A DNA stretch of 64,000 bases from Psychrobacter urativorans (GCF_001298525.1 NZ_CP012678.1:2108001-2172000); one strand, 5' to 3'; shown: positions 19,107-27,497, numbered from the stretch's first letter. Translations and numbers: made by a program. Notes: generated by a model from the sequence alone, not told the origin.

Positions 19107-19529
19107 ATGCCAAATCAAGATCTTAATACCAGTCAAGTAGAAAATGAGTCAGTAGCCTTTCCTAAAAATAGCGCTATAACGTCTGTAGAGGTTTTAAAAG
19201 GCGATGATGTCATCTCTGAAGAATCCAAAAAATCTGATCCTCATAAAGAAGATAAATATAGTGTAACTATTGCTAATATCTATCAATGGGCAGCTAAGCT
19301 TAAAGATGATTTTAAGTCTGAAGCCTCTGATATGACGCATGAAGTCTCTGAAAAAGCGGCAGCTATGTTACTGACTAAGCTTTTAAAAAGTATAGACGCA
19401 GAACTAGAAGGATTCGATAAGAAAGTAGAAGACTCTAAAAACTTGGTGGCAAATGCAGAAGAAGAGCGCAAGAAGATTGCTGATAAGAAAGAAAAGTATC
19501 AAGGTATGATAGACCAACTAGAAAGCTAA
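19107..19529 (+). CDS. hypothetical acidic coiled-coil protein
   Basis: 140 residues, no signal peptide. A disordered, Ser/Glu-rich first 50 residues precede a region around YQWAAKLKDDFKSEAS and then a long charged helix (KKVEDSKNLVANAEEERKK) with heptad-like spacing, probably a coiled coil. No family recognised. AAGGACAG ribosome-binding site, ATG eight bases later. Confidence 0.6.
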   Translation: MPNQDLNTSQVENESVAFPKNSAITSVEVLKGDDVISEESKKSDPHKEDKYSVTIANIYQWAAKLKDDFKSEASDMTHEVSEKAAAMLLTKLLKSIDAELEGFDKKVEDSKNLVANAEEERKKIADKKEKYQGMIDQLES

Positions 19530-19629
19530 TTAGCAATCACTCATGACGCTATTAAATGAATAGTAGCAGTACGCAACACTGGACTAAGACTAGACACACT
19601 TAACTGCCTATCATGAATAAGGATTTATT

Positions 19630-19782
19630 ATGAATCTCACTTCTAAAAATAAACTGAACTCATTGGTAACATCTATACATTATAATTCTAGCTGTACTTG
19701 TCCGAAATGTGGTTGTACCTGTTCAGCGACTTGTGATAAATGTTGTCTGTGTTCAAAATGCTGTCAGTGTGGTGAAAAGTAA
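19630..19782 (+). CDS. cysteine-rich metallothionein-like miniprotein
   Basis: A 50-residue product whose first 21 residues are plain and whose last 29 hold twelve cysteines: positions 22, 24, 27, 29, 31, 35, 38, 39, 41, 44, 45 and 47, in CxC, CxxC and CC arrangements (CTCPKCGCTC, CCLCSKCCQC). This density and the Lys residues between them resemble metallothioneins, which chelate Zn, Cd or Cu; the CPKCGCTC-like start recalls bacterial SmtA/BmtA, but the His and the rest of that fold are absent. AAGGAT lies ten bases before the ATG. It is the last gene of a four-gene run and lies just before IS debris. Metal binding is inferred. Confidence 0.6.
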   Translation: MNLTSKNKLNSLVTSIHYNSSCTCPKCGCTCSATCDKCCLCSKCCQCGEK

Positions 19783-19858
19783 GAAATCGAACTGCTAATA
19801 TTAGAGATTACTTTAATATTTATTAAATAAGTAGCATGGGTGATTATCATCAAGCTGT

Positions 19859-19960
19859 CTAATTAAAGTCTCCCAAAGTATTGTCTACTGATTTGACAGC
19901 AGGGGTCATAACGGCTTCTGCTTTAAATTCTGTGCTATAAGTTCTGGTTTTCTTGGTCAT
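19859..19960 (-). pseudogene. IS3-family OrfA remnant
   Basis: Only the first 17 codons (MTKKTRTYSTEFKAEAV) match the start of IS3-type OrfA helix-turn-helix proteins; the frame then runs into unrelated residues and stops at codon 34. A scar of an insertion sequence. Confidence 0.7.
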
Positions 19961-20012
19961 GGTAAACTCCTCATCGAGTCGTTAGTTTACCAAGTTTATC
20001 TCTACGGTTTCT

Positions 20013-20378
20013 TCAGCATAGCTCAGTTCGATGCCTGTATAGCGCACCGAACATATACTGATAACTCATTGAGTGAATATACCACTTTGAAAATGGGTTT
20101 AGAAACTGAATAGGGATCAGTCCTAAAAAGGCAGCAGCCTGAGACGCTTTAGTAAAGTTTTTATCGTGCATGAGGGACAGCATCTGTCTCGAGACAATAA
20201 CACCGACGCCGTTACTCGTTTGTAGCAGATCTTGAGCTTGCTTATTCTTGGACACGCAACATGGCATGCCTACCGTGTCCTTGATCCGTTGAACGAAGAC
20301 CTTGATCCGCAGAGTGAAGAGCGCGAAACCGATTGAGCAAGACCACTGCCGTCTCACGCCTATTATGGCGGCGGTCAT
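20013..20378 (-). pseudogene. IS110-family transposase remnant
   Basis: The segment LLQTSNGVGVIVSRQML...ASQAAAFLGLIPIQ is the IS116/IS110/IS902 C-terminal domain (GVG and AAAFLGL signatures). Both the N-terminal DEDD catalytic part and the true C-terminus are missing or out of frame. Decayed. Confidence 0.75.
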
Positions 20379-20416
20379 TGTCTTAAACGCAGGCCCGCAT
20401 GCCTAGGGTCAGGATA

Positions 20417-21196
20417 CTAAGCTTGTCTGGTCACCGATACCGATTGGTTGACCAATTCCATGGATCCGAACCCAGTTAAGAACGCGACGCTGGACGCGTC
20501 AGATCCAACACCGATGCGGGCCATCGTGTCGGCATCTGCCATGCCTGTCGGATCAATGAGGTGCCAGCTCCCCGCGAGATAGACCTCGGCCACGGCATGA
20601 AAGTCCTGTGGCGTCACATCGGGCGCATAAACGCTCGCGAACCTAGCCGGTATCGACGATGCGCGCGCTAGTGTCACGAGAACATGCGCGAAGTCGCGGC
20701 ATACGCCCTGACGTTGAACAAAGCTGTCGAGCGCGGTAGTTTGTGCGTGGCTCGATCCGGGCACATAGCTAAACGTCGACTCGATCCAATCGCGCATCGC
20801 GGCAATCCGTGCGCCGCCAGCGAGATCGCCAAACTCGGCGTCCACGAAGGCTTGGAACTGGTCTGACGGGCAATAGCGAGACGGCATCAAATGCTTGATC
20901 GTCTCTCCGGGCAAAAGATGGAGGGGCGCTTGAGGCAGTGCCGATATGTCCAAAGCAGGACGGTCAACGGCAATTTCTGCGATATAAGTGCAGCTAAAAT
21001 CCCATTCGGAGCGGATCCAAATCCGCTCTCCTATGCCATCATCCGCGGCGACCCGTGAAAAATACGCAACGTCTGATGTCCAAATCTCGGCTGAACGCAC
21101 CTGCTGATCCGCAAGATCGGCGGCTTCGATCTGAAGCAACAAGTCCATCGGCGCGGAGAGCCGATAATGGAGTTTGACGTTAAGTTTCAGGATCAT
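20417..21196 (-). CDS. transglutaminase-like family protein, probably acquired
   Basis: 259 residues from the ATG at 21196, which has AGGGAG seven bases upstream (an upstream ATG at 21271 also exists). The order N-terminal beta domain, then transglutaminase core, is that of the 'transglutaminase-like cysteine protease' group common in Alphaproteobacteria. Catalytic Cys lies in QGVCRDFAHV, His in DFHAVAEVYL and Asp in HLIDPTG. By hand count the lines at 20521 and 20641 are 62-63 % G+C, far above the neighbours, and the block is bracketed by IS remnants. It was most likely imported. Function unknown; members cleave or crosslink peptide bonds. Confidence 0.85.
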   Translation of the reverse strand: MILKLNVKLHYRLSAPMDLLLQIEAADLADQQVRSAEIWTSDVAYFSRVAADDGIGERIWIRSEWDFSCTYIAEIAVDRPALDISALPQAPLHLLPGETIKHLMPSRYCPSDQFQAFVDAEFGDLAGGARIAAMRDWIESTFSYVPGSSHAQTTALDSFVQRQGVCRDFAHVLVTLARASSIPARFASVYAPDVTPQDFHAVAEVYLAGSWHLIDPTGMADADTMARIGVGSDASSVAFLTGFGSMELVNQSVSVTRQA

Positions 21197-21350
21197 GTTC
21201 GAACTCCCTAAGGGTATTGATCTGGCGGGCTGACGATCGCGTGGGGCTTTCTGATCGGCGCGAGGCGACACCTAAGCCGCGCAGGTCTATCGAAACCGGG
21301 ATCTTTTGCAATGAATCGCCCCAACTATATCAGAGATTGGTTTACTTGAG

Positions 21351-21800
21351 TCAGGCAGCAATGTCTGACAGGGTTAAATTATTATAATACCGCTTTTCAA
21401 ATTCAAAAGGTGAGACATAACCAATTGCACTATGTAATCGGGCTTTATTAAACCTGAGAAGCGTTAAAAATCGATGAATTATCGATTTAGCTTTGCAAGA
21501 CGAGAGCTGTGCTCGAAGTGCCATCCATTTAAGGGTTGCCAGTTCAACATCGTTCACCCCATGCCACTGCTCTTTTAGGTACTCAATCACCTCAGACTTA
21601 TATAGCCCGTTGACGGTTTTAGCCAAGGCATTATTGTATGAATCGCCTGTTGTGCCAACGGAAGCAATCACGCCGCAATCATCCATGCTAGAAGTATAGC
21701 GAATGGATAGATACTGAATGCTGCGATCGCTACGATGAATCACATCTTTGGGCTTGTTTCTGTCTGCTAGCGCTTGATTTAACGCTGCCCTTCTTCCCAT
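21351..21800 (-). pseudogene. IS3-family OrfB remnant
   Basis: C-terminal half of an IS3 integrase-like OrfB (RYTSSMDDCGVIASVGTTGD, then VNGLYKSEVIEYL and RLHSAIGYVSPFEFEKRYY). The usual DNALAET is NNALAKT, so the catalytic Glu is Lys. A stretch of about 22 residues is inserted between ATLKWM and FNKARLHS. The N-terminal half is missing. Inactive. Confidence 0.85.
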
Positions 21801-21835
21801 AACAGACGTTATGACAAATGACCATATTTAATGTA

Positions 21836-21874
21836 AAAAGAGCAGGAATCTACCGGATTCACTGCTCTTTTTTA
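21836..21874. terminator. bidirectional terminator downstream of the NCS1 gene
   Basis: Outer arms AAAAGAGCAG and CTGCTCTTTT with an inner AATC/GATT pairing, flanked by A-run and T-run. It ends the NCS1 transcript (minus strand). Confidence 0.85.
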
Positions 21875-21898
21875 TATCGTTAAGTTGATATTGTATTA

Positions 21899-23305
21899 TT
21901 AAGTTGTTTTTTCAAAAATAGTGCCTCTTTTGAATCTAGAGCTTTTAAACATTGTTTTCGTAATAATCGGATAAGCAATACCGGCAACGATTAATCCTAT
22001 CAGCCAAGCAAGGTCAACGAATACGAATGCTGCCGCTGTCCCGATACCAAGTGCCAGTAGGGCTGAAGGGTTCACACCATCAAAGCATCCGTCTTTTTTG
22101 TATAACTCTTCGATATCAATATGCTGTTTTCTCATAAAGTAGAAGTCAACAAGCAGAATGGCAATTAACGGTCCAAGAAAAGCTGAGTAGACATGAACAA
22201 AAGTATCCAATCCTTTTGCATTATCGTCCTGCACTAATAACCACGGGAATGATCCCATTGCCAGCAGTCCGGTAATGGTCACTGAAGCTTTGTAGTTCAA
22301 TTTCGTAAATAGTTGCACAACATAAGCGGGCGTAACAATGTTTGCGACCAAGTTGACTGCAATAGCACCAAACACAATAAAGATAGAGATGAATAACTGC
22401 ATATAAACGCTATCAAATAATGCTGGTAGTCCTCGCGCTGGATTCGTAAAACCTGTCGCACTTGCAAGCATAGCGCCCACAACAATTACCGAGCCATAAG
22501 CCACGATAATCGGCACGAAGTAAAGAAGTCCTCTTTTTCTATCGGTGTAACCTGTTTTTAGCTCGCGTGAATAGTCTGCTGCACTTAAAAAGATAGCCGC
22601 ATAGTTACCAAGAAACACCATAATATAAGCAAAGAACTCAATTCCCCATGTACCTTTGGCATTAATCCAGGACGTTGAAATGGCTGCACTGTGATCTTTC
22701 ATCAATATGATAAATACGGTAATGACGATACCCATCAGCACGATAGATGCCACCGACTCAACTACTTTAATGCTCTTAAAGCCTTTCATTGACAGCAGTA
22801 TTTGCGCAACTATAAGAATAATAAATCCGACAAATACATTATCGAAAGCCCCACTCGACAATATTTTAAACACTTCATTTAATGCGGTACCGCCGATCCA
22901 ACTTTGAACACCATACCAAATCACAGCAGGCACTGCTCGAAGCAGCGAAGAGAGCAGCGTTCCTTTCTTACCAAATGATGCTCTTAAGTGAGCCACGTAA
23001 GGAATACCGTATTTATAGCCTGCTCTGTCGTTTAACGCAAAGAAGGTAGAAACGATTCCGATGGCAATTAATGCGGCCGTAATGGTCTGCCAAATATTCA
23101 ATACTGCCATACCTGCAACGATAACACTCGCACCGAGTGTCATATTACCCATGTTCACGCCGTCTCCGACCCACAAGGACATATAACCAAATGCACCTAA
23201 CGTTCTATCTTCTGGGCCATTTGGCTTAAGGCTTTCGTCGCCTGTCGTTTCAACAGCTATAGTATTTACTTCTGCTGTCGCTACATAACCTTCTTTATAA
23301 TCCAT
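21899..23305 (-). CDS. NCS1-family nucleobase/hydantoin/allantoin permease
   Basis: 468 residues with twelve predicted membrane segments. The NCS1 signature after the cytoplasmic N-terminus is clear: GPEDRTLGAFGYMSLWVGDGVNM, with the segment VIWYGVQSWIGG equivalent to the substrate-site Trp region of Mhp1. These proteins import nucleobases, allantoin or hydantoins with Na+ or H+. The racemase gene 45 bp upstream on the same strand points to a hydantoin or allantoin as substrate. Strong ribosome-binding site AAGGAGAACGTA before ATG. No hydantoinase or allantoinase is in the window. Confidence 0.92.
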   Translation of the reverse strand: MDYKEGYVATAEVNTIAVETTGDESLKPNGPEDRTLGAFGYMSLWVGDGVNMGNMTLGASVIVAGMAVLNIWQTITAALIAIGIVSTFFALNDRAGYKYGIPYVAHLRASFGKKGTLLSSLLRAVPAVIWYGVQSWIGGTALNEVFKILSSGAFDNVFVGFIILIVAQILLSMKGFKSIKVVESVASIVLMGIVITVFIILMKDHSAAISTSWINAKGTWGIEFFAYIMVFLGNYAAIFLSAADYSRELKTGYTDRKRGLLYFVPIIVAYGSVIVVGAMLASATGFTNPARGLPALFDSVYMQLFISIFIVFGAIAVNLVANIVTPAYVVQLFTKLNYKASVTITGLLAMGSFPWLLVQDDNAKGLDTFVHVYSAFLGPLIAILLVDFYFMRKQHIDIEELYKKDGCFDGVNPSALLALGIGTAAAFVFVDLAWLIGLIVAGIAYPIITKTMFKSSRFKRGTIFEKTT

Positions 23306-23350
23306 TACGTTCTCCTTCCTTGGAACAATTTTTAATATGCTATAAGCTTA

Positions 23351-24049
23351 TTAAGCTTGAATTGGTAATGCATAAGCCCCAATTTTACTGGTTTTTAGTC
23401 CGCAGCTTACTAATGCTTCAACCATGCGCGTTGCTACAGTGACACCGTCAATCACAGGAATACCCGTTTCTTCAGTCAACCATTCTGTCAGGTCAGCCAT
23501 ACCAGCACAGCCTAAAACGATAGCCTCACAGTTATCTTCATGAATTGCCCGCAAAATTTCGTCACGGACTTTTTCACGCGCTCCTGAACCAGCTTCTTCG
23601 AGTGCAAGTACAGGTATTGCCGCAGAGCGCACTCGTCTACACCGATGTGACAAACCGTAGCCATGAATAAGCTCCTCAATCACAGGTACAGAACGCGGTA
23701 AGGTCGTCACGACACTAAAAGAGGTCGAGATCATACTTGCTGCTTTGACTGCCGCTTCACAAATCCCAAGAACGGGACCTGAAAAGACCTCACGACAAGC
23801 CCCAATACCCGGATCATCAAAACAGGCGACGACTACGCCATCCACGCCTTCCGCTTCCGCTTGTTTTAAGCGCGCAAGCAATCCCGGAACAGACATGGCT
23901 TCATCATAGTGCCCTTGGATAGAAGCAGGCGCATTGGTTCCGGAAGCGCCAATAATTGTAGTGCCAGTACTTGCCTTTTGACGAGCGCTTGCTACGATTT
24001 TATCTGTCATAGATGCTGTTGAATTAGGGTTTATCACTAGAATATTCAT
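23351..24049 (-). CDS. Asp/Glu/hydantoin racemase family protein
   Basis: 232 residues, cytoplasmic. The start MNILVINPNST is the hallmark of the hydantoin/allantoin racemase group. Two catalytic cysteines are present, in VVACFDDPG (about residue 79) and LGCAGM (about residue 178). The enzyme would interconvert the D and L forms of 5-substituted hydantoins or allantoin. It leads the two-gene unit with the permease and starts divergently from the GntR regulator. Confidence 0.9.
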   Translation of the reverse strand: MNILVINPNSTASMTDKIVASARQKASTGTTIIGASGTNAPASIQGHYDEAMSVPGLLARLKQAEAEGVDGVVVACFDDPGIGACREVFSGPVLGICEAAVKAASMISTSFSVVTTLPRSVPVIEELIHGYGLSHRCRRVRSAAIPVLALEEAGSGAREKVRDEILRAIHEDNCEAIVLGCAGMADLTEWLTEETGIPVIDGVTVATRMVEALVSCGLKTSKIGAYALPIQA

Positions 24050-24091
24050 AGAGTACCACCATCAATTATTTAGTTAATAATAAAAAATATT

Positions 24092-24136
24092 GTTAACAAT
24101 TTATGTTAACAATCATTGTTAACTAAATTTGCTAAC
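24092..24136. promoter_or_regulatory. array of four GTTAAC-type operator boxes
   Basis: GTTAAC starts at 24092, 24105 and 24118 and GCTAAC at 24131, all exactly 13 bp apart, each within a TTGTTAACAA-like palindrome. The TnGTnnACnA pattern fits GntR/FadR-type operators, and the array lies between the racemase and gntR starts. Confidence 0.75.
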
Positions 24137-24162
24137 AAAACAATAGATATTTTTATTAATTC

Positions 24163-24191
24163 TTGTTAAGAATGGTTTAGCGAACTATAAT
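24163..24191 (+). promoter_or_regulatory. sigma70 promoter of gntR gene
   Basis: -35 TTGTTA (24163-24168), 17-bp spacer, perfect -10 TATAAT (24186-24191). The transcription start should fall around 24198, at the ATG itself. The -35 overlaps another half box (TTGTTAAG). Confidence 0.75.
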
Positions 24192-24198
24192 CGCCCTC

Positions 24199-24900
24199 AT
24201 GATGAAAATAAAAAAGATAGAGACTGAAACTGACGAAATACCAGAACAGATGATTATTAATTCAATCACCGCTGCGGTATCAGAGCAGCGGCTGCCTGCT
24301 GGAACAAAGTTAGTAGAAACAACGTTAAGTGAACTATTTAACTGTAATAGAGCCAATGTTAGACGGGCACTTTCTACGCTCGCTACTATGCATGTGGTCC
24401 AATTACGACCTAACCGAGGTGCCTTTATTTCAACACCTTCGCCTAAAGAAGCAAGCGATGTGTTTGAAGCTCGCCGTACCATTGAACGAATCGTAGCCTG
24501 CAATGTTATTAAGAATGCTTGTGCACAAGACATCGTTGATATGCGAGCAACCATAGCTGCTGAAGCCAAAGCACGCGCGCAAGGTGACAAACCAGCTGAA
24601 TTACGCTTATCACGTAAGTTTCATATGGATTTAGCTGCCATTGCTGATAATCAAGTTTTAGAGAAATTTTTGAGCGAACTGACGCTGCGTACCACATTAA
24701 TCATTGGCTTATATAACACGCTCGGCTCTTCGAACTGTGCCGAAGATGAGCATTCGCGTATTGTGCAAGCGATTGAGGCAAGAGATGAAGAACAGCTGAT
24801 TCGATTAATAGATCAACATTTGAAACATTTAGAATCGAGTCTTGACTTTGAACGCTCTATTGAACCTCTTCCTACTTTAGCAGAACAATTGAACGCTTGA
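24199..24900 (+). CDS. GntR-family regulator, FadR/FCD subfamily
   Basis: N-terminal winged helix (about residues 15-85; LSELFNCNRANVRRALSTLATM, then QLRPNRGAFIS wing) and C-terminal FCD ligand domain (about 90-215) with metal-site residues of the type D...H...H (RKFHMDLAAI, DEHSRIV). Divergent from the permease/racemase pair and next to the operator array, so it is very likely their repressor, released by a hydantoin, allantoin or product. No ribosome-binding site precedes either ATG (24199, 24202); the promoter predicts a leaderless message. Confidence 0.92.
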   Translation: MMKIKKIETETDEIPEQMIINSITAAVSEQRLPAGTKLVETTLSELFNCNRANVRRALSTLATMHVVQLRPNRGAFISTPSPKEASDVFEARRTIERIVACNVIKNACAQDIVDMRATIAAEAKARAQGDKPAELRLSRKFHMDLAAIADNQVLEKFLSELTLRTTLIIGLYNTLGSSNCAEDEHSRIVQAIEARDEEQLIRLIDQHLKHLESSLDFERSIEPLPTLAEQLNA

Positions 24901-24969
24901 TGCTTTCCCAAACTGAGCGTAACTACCTCACCCTGATATTATTAGAAACGTCACATCCTAGTAAAAAGA

Positions 24970-25012
24970 AAAACCACACTTTTTAGACTAAAAAGTGTGG
25001 TTTTTTTTGCTT
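24970..25012 (+). terminator. intrinsic terminator after gntR
   Basis: Inverted repeat with AAACCACAC/GTGTGGTTT arms extended by A/T pairs, followed by eight T. Confidence 0.9.
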
Positions 25013-25186
25013 ATGGAAGCTCTCAGCATCCATATGGTCAGTTATAGCAGTCATTTCCCCTAAAATTAGCCACGTACCTGAAATTCCACGATAATGGAAT
25101 AAGAAATATAAAATATATCTGTTAATGTGTAAGCTCAAAGCTTCGATGCCTGCATTGAAGCTCATGAAAAATGAAATAGAGAGCTA

Positions 25187-25392
25187 AAACAAGCTATTAT
25201 CTGAGAGCGTCGGTAGGCTGTATAAGTCTGAAGTGATTGAATATCTAAGAGGAAACTGAAATGGCGTAAATAAAATTGAGCTGACGATTTTTAAATGGAT
25301 GAACTGGTTCGAGAAGACTCGTTTGTATAGTACGATTTGGCGAGTGTCATCTTTTGAGTTTGAATAATAGAACAACGATAGGTTCACTCAGT
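25187..25392 (+). pseudogene. IS3-family OrfB remnant
   Basis: Frame read through stops gives GRLYKSEVIEYLRGN, stop, NGVNKIELTIFKWMNWFEKTRLYS and then SSFEFE, which is the OrfB C-terminus. It has an internal stop and no start. It resembles the 21351-21800 copy but on the other strand, so the two bracket the NCS1-GntR unit in inverted orientation. Confidence 0.75.
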
Positions 25393-25582
25393 GTATGTCT
25401 TGAGCTTAACGTTAAGTTTTTTGACTAGGTTATTAGGTAATATTTTGAGCGTGTACGACATGGTAACCAAAAATACGTTCCTAAGTGGATTGAACGATCT
25501 GTTCAGGAAAACTTTTACTCACGTTTATATGTTTATGATTATATACTGCATAGCTTAAGGCATCGTAAAGATAGGGTTAATT

Positions 25583-25942
25583 ATGAGTATAGTGTTTTTT
25601 GGGCTAGGGTTAGCGCTGCTTGTGTTTTCTATAGCGTCTCTCTGGTATTTATTCCAAACAGTCAGAATCATGTGGGGATTCAATTTTTTTATAGCGATTG
25701 CTGCGGTATTGTTAAACCCACTGGTGCATATCATTTTTTACTTTTTCCCTCAAGATGGATTTGACAGCTATAAAAGGGGATTATTCAAAAAGTACTTTTT
25801 CTCTCTGGTAGCAATTTTTGTAATAGGGGCTGCTGCTTCTGTATTAATACCAGCGATGGAATCTAAAAAACGCATTGACGCTATGCACGATGATAAAAGA
25901 GAGCCGTGGGAGTGGGTTATACGTGCTGAAAGACTTGATTAG
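25583..25942 (+). CDS. small membrane protein of unknown function
   Basis: 119 residues with three hydrophobic segments (about 3-25, 32-55, 70-90) and a charged C-terminal tail (KREPWEWVIRAERLD). No family recognised. It follows the IS scar and stands alone. AGGG ribosome-binding site upstream of the ATG. Confidence 0.6.
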   Translation: MSIVFFGLGLALLVFSIASLWYLFQTVRIMWGFNFFIAIAAVLLNPLVHIIFYFFPQDGFDSYKRGLFKKYFFSLVAIFVIGAAASVLIPAMESKKRIDAMHDDKREPWEWVIRAERLD

Positions 25943-26068
25943 GTTATTTATCATACACATCTCCGCTTGGTAGAGGAGTCACAATACTGTCTAAATCCTT
26001 ATTTAGAGCAATGAGTTATAATAGATATAAGACTAAGCAGTGTATTTTAGAAACTTACATATAACTAC

Positions 26069-26878
26069 TCACAGCAGCCCTTTTACAAGGAAAAAACTTC
26101 CTATAACCATTAATAACACCGCAAAACATTTTTTTAATAGTTGTGGTGATAACATATGAGCGACTTTGGCACCTACTTTAGCGGTGAAAAAACTCATAAT
26201 GCTAATCCCTAAAAAGGCATAAATGTGGACAAAGCCAATCGTATTAGGAACAGTGACTTGCGCCTTCATCCCAAAAACCATAAATCCTAACGCACCTGCA
26301 ATCGCAATGGGTAGACCACACGCTGCTGACGTGCCAACCGCTTTTTGCATGACCACACCATAACGTGTGAGATAAGGAACGGTTAAGCTACCGCCACCGA
26401 TACCAAAAATGGCAGAAGCCACACCGATACCAGCCCCTGCCGCTAATTGCTTCGGCGTGGACGGTAGTGTTTTATCATTGGCATTGGTAGCGGTCTGTTT
26501 TTTGCCACCCTTAAACATAGTAAAGGCAACCCAAAGTAAAAATAGTCCAACCATTACCTGAAGATGAACCCCAGACAGCCATCCAGCAATTCCTGCACCA
26601 ACAAAGGATCCTATCGCCATCCCCGGTGTCAGGTTTTTAAATACCGACCAGATGACGCCACCCTTTTTATTGTGTGCCATTAAGGAGCTGATAGAGGTGA
26701 CAACAATGGTCGCCAGTGACGTACCTAGAGCCAAATGCATAATCGTGTCAGCAGGGTAACCCATTTTGGTAAAGACAATAAACAGCAAGGGTACGATGAT
26801 AGTGCCACCGCCCACACCAAACAGCCCAGCTGCAAATCCTGCTAGCGCACCTATGATTAAAAAAATGATTAATTCCAC
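26069..26878 (-). CDS. TSUP (TauE/SafE) family transporter
   Basis: 269 residues, about eight hydrophobic segments in two halves, each opening with the glycine-rich motif GLFGVGGGTIIVPLL and AIFGIGGGSLTVPYL. TSUP proteins export or import organosulfur anions such as sulfite or sulfoacetate. It lies 115 bp after the flavin reductase on the same strand, separated by a 33-bp palindrome, and may be outside that operon. Confidence 0.9.
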   Translation of the reverse strand: MELIIFLIIGALAGFAAGLFGVGGGTIIVPLLFIVFTKMGYPADTIMHLALGTSLATIVVTSISSLMAHNKKGGVIWSVFKNLTPGMAIGSFVGAGIAGWLSGVHLQVMVGLFLLWVAFTMFKGGKKQTATNANDKTLPSTPKQLAAGAGIGVASAIFGIGGGSLTVPYLTRYGVVMQKAVGTSAACGLPIAIAGALGFMVFGMKAQVTVPNTIGFVHIYAFLGISIMSFFTAKVGAKVAHMLSPQLLKKCFAVLLMVIGSFFLVKGLL

Positions 26879-26940
26879 GAGACAGTTACTTCTTAATTAG
26901 ATTGAGTTAAATGGTTGAAGGGTATTGTGGTCAGATAACA

Positions 26941-26973
26941 ATTAGGGTCTGTTAAATTTTAACAGACCCTAAT
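26941..26973. repeat. 33-bp perfect palindrome
   Basis: Sixteen-base arms starting ATTAGGGTCTG and ending CAGACCCTAAT around one central base. There is no flanking T-run, so it is an unlikely terminator; it looks like paired ends of a lost insertion element or a palindromic repeat unit. Confidence 0.6.
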
Positions 26974-26993
26974 ACAGTGATGTAAGTACTGAT

Positions 26994-27497
26994 TTAAGCG
27001 CTTTCTACTTCAGCGACTTGCCCAACTTGATGATAAGCCCGATTAAAATATATCAAACTCTCATTTTGTTGGCTTTGCTTGATGGCCACAACACGACACA
27101 TAAAAATACTATGCGTGCCAACTTGCTGAATTTGTTCAATCTCACAATCAAAACTGACCAGCGCATCTTCTAAAACAGGAGCGCCTGTGGTTAGTTCGGT
27201 CCAAGAACCTTGCTCAAACCGCTCTTCTGAACCCAGTTTAGAGGCAAAGGTATTGGATATGAGTTCATGCTGTGCGCCTAATACATTGACACTCAAAATT
27301 TTATTATCAATAAAATGGGCATGTGAGCGTGATGTGTGATTCATACAGACCAGCAAGGTTGGTGGCGTATCGGTGACGCTACATACCGCAGATGCCGTAA
27401 ACCCATGAGCACCCGATGCATCTTTGGTGGTGATCACGCTAACTGCAGTAGTTAACAACGCCATGCCATTTTTAAAATCGATTTCTTCAATCATCAC
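26994..27497 (-). CDS. flavin reductase-like FMN-binding protein
   Basis: 167 residues of the HpaC/RutF-like flavin reductase fold: FTASAVCSVTDTPPTLLVC, NHTSRSHAHF and LSVNVLGAQ are characteristic. It would supply reduced FMN to an oxygen-using partner. It follows mesD by 41 bp on the same strand; MesX/MesD are reported to need oxygen, so a flavin supply is a plausible link but inference. The frame starts GTG-ATG; the ATG at 27494 is an equal candidate. Confidence 0.88.
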   Translation of the reverse strand: MMIEEIDFKNGMALLTTAVSVITTKDASGAHGFTASAVCSVTDTPPTLLVCMNHTSRSHAHFIDNKILSVNVLGAQHELISNTFASKLGSEERFEQGSWTELTTGAPVLEDALVSFDCEIEQIQQVGTHSIFMCRVVAIKQSQQNESLIYFNRAYHQVGQVAEVESA

